DNA of 64,000 nucleotides from Paenibacillus sp. Soil766 (GTDB taxonomy: Bacteria > Bacillota > Bacilli > Paenibacillales > NBRC-103111). The position numbers and the translations under genes were made by a program. Under the pieces are notes generated by a model. That model was not told where the DNA came from and did no database searches. It worked only from the letters and a program-made list of their open reading frames with translations. How positions within the stretch are numbered: position 1 is the first letter of the stretch; each line of letters starts with the position of its first letter. The stretch covers positions 62,287 to 126,286 of the forward strand of contig NZ_LMSJ01000021.1 of NCBI RefSeq assembly GCF_001428105.1, given 5' to 3'. Positions 8,605 to 16,373 of this stretch are shown one piece after another.

Positions 8605-9348
8605 TCATTTCGCCAACTCGACAATACTTGCGCCCGCTATCCGATCCCCCGAGTTTCCGGAAGGATCCGTCACTCCATCATCTTCCTTCGCATGGATGAT
8701 CAGAGATTTTCCCCACACTGCGTTGTCTTTCCCCTTCTCTAATGTAATGCCTTCAAGATGTAAATGAGCGTTGACTATGCCATCCACTGTGACTTCTAGA
8801 TTTTGCAGATCCCCCATATGATGACCATCGGGGTTATGAAGTCCGTGCTTTTTACTTGATGGATTGTAGTGTCCACCCGCTGTTGTGAAATCGTTGCCTG
8901 TGATCGGGTTCTGGTGCAGATGGAGGCCATGCTTGCCTGGCGCTAGCCCTGATGCTTTGACATCAATGTTCACGCCATTCTCACTTTGTGATAATGCCGC
9001 ATGGCCGATCACGGTTCCTTTTGCGTCTTTGATATCGACGGTTACAGCCCCAATCCATACCGTTTTCGTCGTTTCGTCCCACTGTACAGGCAGATTCAGC
9101 ATTTCGCTCACTTTACGAACTGGCACGTATGTCGTCCCTTCGTACAAGATCGATTCTGGCACCATCGTACCGTTATTGTTGTACTTACCGTCCTGCGAAG
9201 TGCGATCTTCTCCCGCGACGATAAATCGCAGCTTTTCGAATTGGGCAGAGATTTTCTCTGACTGCGCCATGGCAACGCCTGAAAAACATATGGACCCGAC
9301 TAAAAATGCCCCCATCAAATGGTTCAAACCTAAACGTTTATTTCTCAT
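8605..9348 (-). CDS. sodC: Secreted Cu/Zn superoxide dismutase fused to a stalk domain
   Basis: This 247-residue protein has a signal peptide (cut near GVAMA-QS), a short stalk module (about 55-100, YEGTTYVPVRKVSEML) and a SodC domain (about 100-247). All expected metal ligands are visible: copper H143, H145, H160 and H219; zinc H160, H168, H176 or H177, and D180; and the active-site Arg in GDRIAG at 236. The two cysteines that form the usual SodC disulfide are absent (HQNPITGN and GDRIAGAS replace them). It presumably removes superoxide outside the membrane. It is divergent from the two-component system and upstream of a second stalk protein. Confidence 0.85.
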   Translation of the reverse strand: MRNKRLGLNHLMGAFLVGSICFSGVAMAQSEKISAQFEKLRFIVAGEDRTSQDGKYNNNGTMVPESILYEGTTYVPVRKVSEMLNLPVQWDETTKTVWIGAVTVDIKDAKGTVIGHAALSQSENGVNIDVKASGLAPGKHGLHLHQNPITGNDFTTAGGHYNPSSKKHGLHNPDGHHMGDLQNLEVTVDGIVNAHLHLEGITLEKGKDNAVWGKSLIIHAKEDDGVTDPSGNSGDRIAGASIVELAK

Positions 9349-9487
9349 ATACTAGTTTCCTCCATCCATTTAAGTTGCTCAACAGGAATAAATGTTACAG
9401 TTTGGATCTGAATTTAATATCAAGACAATGTCAACAAAATACGAAGATCCTGTGTGCACCGAGATAACGATAGAAACTACTCCCTAA

Positions 9488-9509
9488 CCGCAACATTTGC
9501 GGATATAAT
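9488..9509 (+). promoter_or_regulatory. Promoter of the two-component system with embedded inverted repeat
   Basis: A perfect TATAAT (9504..9509) lies 41 bases before the response-regulator start. Immediately upstream is the inverted repeat CCGCAA-CAT-TTGCGG (9488..9502), which would occupy the -35/-10 spacer. No good -35 hexamer is visible, so this may be an activator-dependent or repressed promoter. Confidence 0.5.
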
Positions 9510-9549
9510 GGGAAATAATACAAAGCTTTAGTGAGAAAGAAGGTATACC

Positions 9550-10281
9550 ATGCAGCAGTTGGAAAGTTCAAACCGCATATTGGTCGTGGATGACGAAGAG
9601 CAAATGACAGCCTTCATCGCGACTTACTTAAGAAATGAAGGATATTCCGTTACGGTAGCCCACAGCGGTGTAGAGGTGCTCTCTGCGTTTGAGAAAACCA
9701 CCTTGAACGGATACGACCTGGTGTTGCTAGATTGGATGATGCCTGGGATGAATGGGTTGGATGTGTGCAAACAGTTGCGTAAATTCTCTGATGTTCCCGT
9801 CATATTCCTCACTGCAAAAACAGACGAGATTGACAAGGTACTTGGGCTGGAATTCGGTGCGGATGATTACATTACAAAGCCTTTCTCGGTAAGAGAGTTG
9901 GAAGTAAGGATTAGAGTCGTGCTACGCAGAAGGCTCCCGCAGGCGCAGACATCGATAGATGTCGGGGAGGAGCCGCGAATGTTGAAACGAGGCCATTTGT
10001 CCATCGACTTTTCAAAACATGCGGTCTATCTCAACAATCAGTCAATTACTTTGACGCCTACAGAATTCAAGCTGCTGTGTACATTGGCAAAGCATCCAGG
10101 TCGGGTGTATAGCCGGATGGATCTGCTTGAAATTGCATTAGGCGATGAATATGCCGGCTACGAACGATCTATCGACACGCATATCCGGAATCTGCGCAAA
10201 AAAATTGAGAATGATTTTTCAAATCCGAAACTAATTGTCACTGTACATGGGGTTGGCTATAAGTTCGGTGACCCTACATGA
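9550..10281 (+). CDS. OmpR/PhoB-family response regulator
   Basis: This 243-residue regulator has a receiver domain (about 9-122) with acidic residues in VVDDEEQ, the phosphoacceptor D61 in LLDWMMPG and the conserved Lys in FLTAKTDE. A winged-helix DNA-binding domain follows (about 140-240, with LTPTEFKLLCTLAKHPGRV and the terminal VHGVGYKF). It overlaps the kinase gene by four bases (ATGA), so the pair is translationally coupled. The following ABC transporter genes are the likely target. An inverted repeat at its own -10 may allow autoregulation. Confidence 0.95.
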   Translation: MQQLESSNRILVVDDEEQMTAFIATYLRNEGYSVTVAHSGVEVLSAFEKTTLNGYDLVLLDWMMPGMNGLDVCKQLRKFSDVPVIFLTAKTDEIDKVLGLEFGADDYITKPFSVRELEVRIRVVLRRRLPQAQTSIDVGEEPRMLKRGHLSIDFSKHAVYLNNQSITLTPTEFKLLCTLAKHPGRVYSRMDLLEIALGDEYAGYERSIDTHIRNLRKKIENDFSNPKLIVTVHGVGYKFGDPT

Positions 10282-11291
10282 AAGTACGCTTGAAGCTTTT
10301 CTTTACCTTCTGCGCGTTTGGCATCCTTATTTTTCTATTATCGAATCAAAGCATAACCAGGCTTACACTAGACGAGGTCGGCAGCGAGACAACAATCACG
10401 GTCCTTCTGCTTGCTCTCAGCGCGATTGTGGGGTTTTCTTATTTGTTGGCCATTACCTTTTGTAAAAGACTCGAGATTCTGGCGGAACATGCTAAGAACG
10501 CAGTCCAGCAACACACCAAGTCGTCGTATAGACCCGAAAGTTGGCAGGATGAAATCGTGACGATAACCCATACCTTCAATGTGCTTAAGGAGCAATTGAG
10601 CGAAGGTGAAAGCATTCGCAATCAACTCGTTGCCGATATTGCACATGAGCTACGCACTCCTCTCGCTATTTTACGTGGGCATCTGGAGACGATTGTAGAA
10701 GGAGCCGTGGAATTTGACCGAGCACACCTGATTCCCCTGTTAGACGAAACGAAACGGATGTCCCGCATGATTCAGGACATGCAGGATTTGAATCTGGCCG
10801 AGGCTGGCAAGCTGTCTCTGGACCGCACATGGTCTCTTTTTGGCTCTACGCTCGAAGAGATTGTATCGATTTTAGAAATTGCCGCGGAGGCGAAATCGAT
10901 CGCACTGCACCTCGTGTGTGAAGGTGACGGTGAACTATACATGGATGTTTCGCGGATCAAACAAGTCTTCATCAACCTGATCGGCAATGCCGTCCGTTAT
11001 ACGCCTGAAGGAGGACGGATCGATGTTCAATATACGTTTCATGATGGACAAATCATTGTGACTGTGTCGGACAACGGACCGGGAATCCCGCCCGAAAGCT
11101 TGCCGTACATCTTCAAGCGCTTCTATCGCGTCGAGCACTCACGAAACCGGATGTCCGGCGGAACAGGCATTGGACTAGCGATCGCCAAAGAATTCATCGA
11201 AGTCCATGGCGGTACGATACACGTCGAGAGCGAAATGGGCATTGGGACGTCCTTCACCGTCACACTGCCTGTTTTCCCTCCCAATACGTAA
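10278..11291 (+). CDS. Membrane sensor histidine kinase with minimal sensing loop
   Basis: This 337-residue kinase has two transmembrane helices (about 7-23 and 39-60) separated by only some 15 residues, then a linker, the HisKA box with phosphorylatable H123 (DIAHELRTPLAIL), the N box (FINLIGNAVRYTPEGG), the G1 box (DNGPGIP) and the G2 box (GGTGIGLAIAKEF). With almost no extracytoplasmic domain it resembles kinases that sense through the membrane or through a partner ABC transporter, and such a transporter follows 110 bases downstream. Its start overlaps the regulator stop. Confidence 0.92.
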   Translation: MKVRLKLFFTFCAFGILIFLLSNQSITRLTLDEVGSETTITVLLLALSAIVGFSYLLAITFCKRLEILAEHAKNAVQQHTKSSYRPESWQDEIVTITHTFNVLKEQLSEGESIRNQLVADIAHELRTPLAILRGHLETIVEGAVEFDRAHLIPLLDETKRMSRMIQDMQDLNLAEAGKLSLDRTWSLFGSTLEEIVSILEIAAEAKSIALHLVCEGDGELYMDVSRIKQVFINLIGNAVRYTPEGGRIDVQYTFHDGQIIVTVSDNGPGIPPESLPYIFKRFYRVEHSRNRMSGGTGIGLAIAKEFIEVHGGTIHVESEMGIGTSFTVTLPVFPPNT

Positions 11292-11400
11292 TTCCAATTA
11301 GAAGAACTACGCATTTTCTACACATTTTTTCGCTAAAAATTCGATATTTCTCGAGTACACTAGATCGAAAAGCTGCATGGCTTAGATTGGAGTGAATGCG

Positions 11401-12111
11401 ATGAACGCTTTGCAGCCCCATCTGCAAGTTAAAGAGTTATGGAAGATCTACCCATACAGCGACAATAAGGTGGAAGCATTGAAAGGAATCTCCTTCGATG
11501 TATCGAAAGGTGAAATGATTGCCATTATGGGACCTTCCGGTTGCGGAAAAACGACTCTGCTTAATTGTGTTTCGGGACTGGATACCATCAATCAGGGCAA
11601 CATTCTGATCGATGGGGTCGCTCAGAATGAAATGAATAGCAAAAGCCGTGACGCTTACCGGGCGAAGCATATGGGCTTTATTTTCCAAGCTTACAATTTA
11701 ATCCCCGTCCTGACGGCTGTAGAGAATGTCGAACTGCCATTACTTGGCATGGGTATGAAGCCTAAACTGGCACGTGAAAAAGCGCTTGAAGCCTTAGCTA
11801 GGGTAGGACTTCGCGACCGTTCAAGCCACAGTCCTTCGGAAATGTCAGGCGGGCAGCAGCAGAGGGTTGCCATTGCTCGAGCCATCGTCAATCAACCGTT
11901 AATAGTCTGGGCGGATGAACCGACTGGGGCTCTCGATTCAAAAACAACCGTCATGGTCATGGATCTCATTGCTCACTTGAATCGAACAGAAGGGATTACG
12001 TTCATCATTGTCACTCACAATCCAGATGTGGCCAATTACGCCAATAGAACCATTTACATGGACAGTGGTCATATTATACAGAACCGGGTAAATCGCGGGA
12101 GGAGCTTATGA
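11401..12111 (+). CDS. ABC transporter ATP-binding protein (MacB/LolD type)
   Basis: This 236-residue ATPase has Walker A GPSGCGKTT, a Q-loop in GFIFQAYNLIPVLTAVENV, the signature MSGGQQQRVAIARA, Walker B LIVWADEPTGALD and the H-loop in IIVTHNPD. The EPTGALDSK variant is typical of the MacB/LolD/BceA group. The ATG at 11401 is five bases after GGAGTGA; a GTG at 11392 overlaps that site and is rejected. Its stop overlaps the permease start (ATGA). It is presumably controlled by the two-component system just upstream. Confidence 0.92.
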   Translation: MNALQPHLQVKELWKIYPYSDNKVEALKGISFDVSKGEMIAIMGPSGCGKTTLLNCVSGLDTINQGNILIDGVAQNEMNSKSRDAYRAKHMGFIFQAYNLIPVLTAVENVELPLLGMGMKPKLAREKALEALARVGLRDRSSHSPSEMSGGQQQRVAIARAIVNQPLIVWADEPTGALDSKTTVMVMDLIAHLNRTEGITFIIVTHNPDVANYANRTIYMDSGHIIQNRVNRGRSL

Positions 12112-14813
12112 CAATTGTTGTTCCTGTCTTACTTGCGATTGGAGCCGGATTGACCTCTTATATGATATGGCTCCTCTTGCGTTATCCACATATACGCCGA
12201 ATGGCCTGGCGAAACATGCTAAAGCAGCGACGCTCGACACTGTTGACGGTCTTTGGATTAGCCATAAGTACATCCTTCATCTCGATGACACTTATCACGA
12301 ACACAGCCTTAACCAACGGGATGCAAATAGAATTGGAGCAATTCTATGGCAACATCGCTTACGATATCCCTTCCCGAAATCAAGCAGCTACCGACTATGC
12401 CTATTCTTACTTCGACGCCCAGACCATACAAGATATCCGTCAACATAGCGCAGAAGTATCTCTCCCCATCTTGTCCCTTCCTGCTACCTACTTGACGAAG
12501 AACGATAAGGGAACGATCGAGAAACTATCCCCATATATAAATACAATTGGTGTTGACGCTGCAGAAGCTGTGCGTTTCGACCCATCCTTAGCTACTTCAC
12601 TTGGCGGCGGGCTTCAGCAGAATGACGTACTTTTATCATCGCATGCCGCTGAAAGCTTGGGGGCTAAGACGGGTGACACCGTATACGCTATTGACAACAC
12701 GAACCGTGAAATCAAGCTATCGGTAACCGCCGTGGTTCCAGAACACGGATTAACGGGTTATCGCGGTATGTTCCGCGGAAAAGCTACAGCCATTGTAAAT
12801 TTAGATACTGCCCGACTCTTAGAAGGTATCGATGGTACTTACTACACCAATCTTCTGCTCAAAGAACAGCCTGTTGTATGGGGAGCTGTGCCTGTTCGCG
12901 AAAAGTTTGAGACAGAACGTAAATATGCCATCGAGTTCATCACCATTATCATTGGCATCGTTAGCTTAAATGCCATTCTCATCGGAATCGTCCTTATTAC
13001 GAATATATTCCGGTTAATTGCTGAGGAACGCAGAAGTGAAATGGGCATCCTACGGACCGTCGGCTTTAGCAAGGCTGATGTGGGTCGATTGATGATGCTC
13101 GAAGGGCTTTTATGCGGATTTGGTTCCAGCCTATTAGGTGTCTCTTTGGGCTTGGCGCTGGCTAATCTCTTGTTGCTTCGAATCACAATTTCTTTCGAAG
13201 ACTTGTTACTAATGAGTTTAAAGGCCCATCAGCATATAGATCCAAGCGTAGCCTTAACTGGATTGTGCATTAGCATGCTTTTTGTCTATATTTGTGTCAA
13301 ACTCATTGCTAGGCAAACCATTAATCTGTCAGTAGTCGAAGCCATAAGGCCTGTTCAGCCTAACCTGAAATCGGATAATAAACAGGGTATCTTGAATAAA
13401 TGGATGTTCATTACATCCACTCTTTTCCTGGTATTCTGCATAGCTTTGATTGCAGTGCCAGATATCCGAATGCAATGGATAACCGATAACAAGCTGTTCC
13501 TAGTCATTGCGATGCTCTTTCTTTCCCTCCCAATCCTTGTGTGGGTTTTCGTACAGTTATTGCCTTTGATCGAAAAAGGACTTAGCTATCTATGCCGCAA
13601 TCAGGCTGCACCCACGCTTATGATGCGGCTTGCCTTGCGCAATATGAATACGAACCCTCTTCGAACAGGCTTGCTCCTTTTCATGTTCGCTGTTGTTTCC
13701 TGCTTTATCAGCTTTTCCATTCTCTATAGCGATTCGATGAGTAAATTCATAGGCGTTTCCAAGCCGATCGAATATACGGGCGGACATGATTTAGTCGCTC
13801 GGGACTGGCGGCGCTTGGATACCGCGTCCGTAATCCAGCATATGGAGACATCGAAGGAGTACGCTCAGATCAAGCCATTCCAACTATCCGCTGTGCAGCA
13901 ACTGTTTTGGAAAGGAGTTCAAGGTCAGGAAGGTCCGGTTGAAATCAAAATCAATGGCATCGACCGCAGCTTTGCTGAATCGAATGACATTCCTTTACGG
14001 GCCAGGGACGGCCGGTACGCAACGGATCGGGAAGCTTGGCGTTCTCTGGCCGACCGTGATGATGCTGTCATTGTTGCGGAGAACACCTTGAAATACACGA
14101 GTGGAAATACGAACCGTATAGGTGAACCATTTCCTATTGTTGTAGGGGAGCACACCGTCACCAAAACAATTGTAGCCATTGCTGGCGAGAGCGGTTACCA
14201 AGCCGAGTCTTACGGAATCTGGGTTAATAAAAACGTGCTTTCTCAGTTAGCTAAAAGCGAACGGGACATTCACAGTACCGTCTTTATCAAGCTAGGGTTA
14301 CCTACAGACCACGATGCAACCCAGAAGATCAGTCGGCTGCTCGCCCTGCAAAATATTTCCCCCGTTAAAGACATTGTAAAATCTGAGAATAGCTATTACG
14401 TAACCATGATCTTTATTGGAAATCTGTTGCGAAGCTTTAATATTGCGGCACTCGGTATCGGATTGCTCGGTCTTATCGTTGTCATGTACCGCCTTGTTCA
14501 CCAGAGAAGCCGATATATTGGCATGCTGCGGACAATTGGCATCAGCCCGAAAACTGTAGTACTCAGTCTGTTACTAGAAGGTTTCTTCATTGGAAGCTTT
14601 GGACTTTCCCTTGGATTTACAGTAGGAACTGCCGTTAGTTATTTCACTTTCTACACATTGTTCGATCTTGAGTCACTCCCCTATTCACTTCCCCTTATGA
14701 GGATTCTGGCTTACTTTGGTGTTGCTCTTGCAATTACAGTTACTCTCTCCTATTTACCTGCTCGCAAGGCGCTGCAGATCTCTCCAACGGAGGCGACGCG
14801 CACGCTTAGTTGA
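12108..14813 (+). CDS. Large FtsX-family ABC transporter permease
   Basis: This 901-residue permease contains two FtsX-type halves. The first has an N-terminal helix, a MacB-like opening MAWRNMLKQRRSTLLTVFGL, a large extracytoplasmic loop (about 70-265) and helices near 270-405. Two central helices follow near 435-490. The second half opens MMRLALRNMNTNPLRTGLLL at about 504, has another large loop (about 550-760) and terminal helices to about 895. It forms one complex with the preceding ATPase, to which it is translationally coupled. MacB/LolCE relatives drive export or extraction of lipids, peptides or drugs rather than import; the substrate is unknown. Confidence 0.88.
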   Translation: MTIVVPVLLAIGAGLTSYMIWLLLRYPHIRRMAWRNMLKQRRSTLLTVFGLAISTSFISMTLITNTALTNGMQIELEQFYGNIAYDIPSRNQAATDYAYSYFDAQTIQDIRQHSAEVSLPILSLPATYLTKNDKGTIEKLSPYINTIGVDAAEAVRFDPSLATSLGGGLQQNDVLLSSHAAESLGAKTGDTVYAIDNTNREIKLSVTAVVPEHGLTGYRGMFRGKATAIVNLDTARLLEGIDGTYYTNLLLKEQPVVWGAVPVREKFETERKYAIEFITIIIGIVSLNAILIGIVLITNIFRLIAEERRSEMGILRTVGFSKADVGRLMMLEGLLCGFGSSLLGVSLGLALANLLLLRITISFEDLLLMSLKAHQHIDPSVALTGLCISMLFVYICVKLIARQTINLSVVEAIRPVQPNLKSDNKQGILNKWMFITSTLFLVFCIALIAVPDIRMQWITDNKLFLVIAMLFLSLPILVWVFVQLLPLIEKGLSYLCRNQAAPTLMMRLALRNMNTNPLRTGLLLFMFAVVSCFISFSILYSDSMSKFIGVSKPIEYTGGHDLVARDWRRLDTASVIQHMETSKEYAQIKPFQLSAVQQLFWKGVQGQEGPVEIKINGIDRSFAESNDIPLRARDGRYATDREAWRSLADRDDAVIVAENTLKYTSGNTNRIGEPFPIVVGEHTVTKTIVAIAGESGYQAESYGIWVNKNVLSQLAKSERDIHSTVFIKLGLPTDHDATQKISRLLALQNISPVKDIVKSENSYYVTMIFIGNLLRSFNIAALGIGLLGLIVVMYRLVHQRSRYIGMLRTIGISPKTVVLSLLLEGFFIGSFGLSLGFTVGTAVSYFTFYTLFDLESLPYSLPLMRILAYFGVALAITVTLSYLPARKALQISPTEATRTLS

Positions 14814-14817
14814 AATG

Positions 14818-14850
14818 AAAAACGCTGACCCTTATGGAGTCAGCGTTTTT
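14818..14850. terminator. Bidirectional intrinsic terminator
   Basis: AAAAACGCTGAC and GTCAGCGTTTTT form a perfect 12-bp stem with a nine-base loop between the convergent permease and flavoprotein genes. Confidence 0.9.
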
Positions 14851-14894
14851 CATACTAGAGAACGATAAATTTTCTAAGCCCAGCCAACATCATG

Positions 14895-16058
14895 TTAAGA
14901 CACCCCAAAAAAAGCGTTGTATGCCTTAAGCGGATTAGTAAACAAATTGACGAATTTATCGGCCATTTCTTGATTATGCGAAGCCTTGCCGATCAACCCT
15001 GCAAAGTTCTCCGATGGAGGACCCATCATCGCATTGGTCCAATCCGAAACTTTGGTCACGTATTCCTTGGTCAAATCCCAATAGTGTTCACCGATTTCTA
15101 GATCCCATTTCCTATTAGCATTGTCCGAAAGAACATGATAAAGTACGTTTGCACAAAACGAAGCCGTATTGGCCCCTTGGCCTGTGACCGGGTCATTTAG
15201 CACCACACTGTCCCCACAGCCTAACACGAGGGTTCCATCCATCATCGTATAAGGAATGAAAACTTCTGGTTGAATCGCCATTCGTGTATACGCTAACGGA
15301 TCGACAGGGCGAAAGTCATGGAGGCTAACCCTATCGTAGATATGTGGGAAGTTAGCCTTCAGGATACCAAGCATCTCTTTATTGAAAATGTCAGGATTCG
15401 TGCTCCCTATCACGGCATCCAGATTACTTCCCGGTACGGCTTCTAGCAATAAAGTCATCGTGGTGGTTTCAAACAACTCCCCTTGACCTGGAACAATGTT
15501 AAAACTCATTTTGTGCTCATCCTCTATGGCTATACCGAGGAACATGCCGGCCGTGATGATTCTTTGCGGGGAAGTCGGCGTGTAAAGCAATTCTTCATAT
15601 TTTGGAAACGAAGCAAGCGGTCCCCTCTTTCCGGTGCAATCGATAATAAGATCATATTCATTCGCTAGTTTTGACAAATCGTTGTCATCCAAGCGAACCT
15701 TTCGAATATCTGCTCCTCTCGCTTTTAGATCGTCGATTAATACAGACAAATACAAGCGTTGATCCTGACTGACAGCCCTACATGCCAGATTTCCTTGGAA
15801 GAGCCTTTGTCCATTGATCAGCAGCTCAATCCGATTGATTTCATTGACAGCTCCATAGTCAGGAACACCGAATCGTTTCTCGTTTTCCAATAAGTTCCCG
15901 AAATGAATCTGTGTCGATAAAATGCGCCCATTTCTGATCTCCTCCGAATCCTTAGTCATCATAATTGTAAAATCAAACTGACGGCTACTTTGGAAAGCAT
16001 ACGCCAATGTCAAACCCGCGACTCCAGCGCCAATAATGGCAATCTTCTTTGTACTCAT
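14895..16058 (-). CDS. Styrene monooxygenase StyA-like FAD-dependent oxygenase
   Basis: This roughly 387-residue flavoprotein has the FAD-binding motif IAIIGAGVAGLTLAYA at the N-terminus, DLIIDCTGKRG mid-protein and the C-terminal flavin motif LGCGDSVVLNDPVTGQGAN. That order, the length and the segments SFNIVPGQGELFE and EMADKFVNLFTNP recall StyA, the epoxidase subunit of two-component styrene/indole monooxygenases. Those enzymes need a separate flavin reductase (StyB); none is seen nearby. The ATG at 16058 is six bases after AGGAGGAA; an in-frame TTG at 16085 lies upstream of that site and is rejected. The gene is monocistronic. Confidence 0.8.
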   Translation of the reverse strand: MSTKKIAIIGAGVAGLTLAYAFQSSRQFDFTIMMTKDSEEIRNGRILSTQIHFGNLLENEKRFGVPDYGAVNEINRIELLINGQRLFQGNLACRAVSQDQRLYLSVLIDDLKARGADIRKVRLDDNDLSKLANEYDLIIDCTGKRGPLASFPKYEELLYTPTSPQRIITAGMFLGIAIEDEHKMSFNIVPGQGELFETTTMTLLLEAVPGSNLDAVIGSTNPDIFNKEMLGILKANFPHIYDRVSLHDFRPVDPLAYTRMAIQPEVFIPYTMMDGTLVLGCGDSVVLNDPVTGQGANTASFCANVLYHVLSDNANRKWDLEIGEHYWDLTKEYVTKVSDWTNAMMGPPSENFAGLIGKASHNQEMADKFVNLFTNPLKAYNAFFGVS

Positions 16059-16373
16059 TCCACATTCCTCCTCGGCAACTTTCAACTCGTATTGAAATCA
16101 TACCGAAAGAATTAGAAGATCTATCGGAGTTGGTTTTAAGATTTCTTATCAACTTCTTCGCATTATTGTAACGTCAATCCATCTGGAAAGGGAGATCGAA
16201 ATAGTTATTTTTACTTTGTATTCCCAAACTTTTTCACATACCTTTTCCCAATCCATTCCCGAACAGCTCCCAAAACTATCCCAAACTTCTCCCAGTGATG
16301 GCTCTAGGAAAGTGAATTGCAGGGATTGTAAGATGATGTCATAAACAAGTTCAAGTGTGGGAGGAACGTTATT
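16059..16373. other. Intergenic region upstream of two divergent genes, with 11-bp repeats
   Basis: About 315 bases separate the divergent flavoprotein and stalk-protein genes. The only structure recognised is the phased TCCC repeat at 16222..16293. The stalk gene has GGGAGGA eight bases before its ATG at 16374. No clear sigma-A pair was found for either gene. Confidence 0.6.
16222..16293. repeat. Five TCCC repeats phased exactly 11 bp, plus one outlier
   Basis: TCCC occurs at 16246, 16257, 16268, 16279 and 16290, each 11 bases apart, mostly as TCCCAAAC-like units; a sixth (TCCCAAAC) lies at 16222, 24 bases before the first. The 11-bp period is one helical turn, and it is not a multiple of three, so it is not coding. 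Direct repeats of this spacing are how OmpR/PhoB-family regulators bind in tandem. The array ends 80 bases before the stalk-protein start. Confidence 0.6.
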
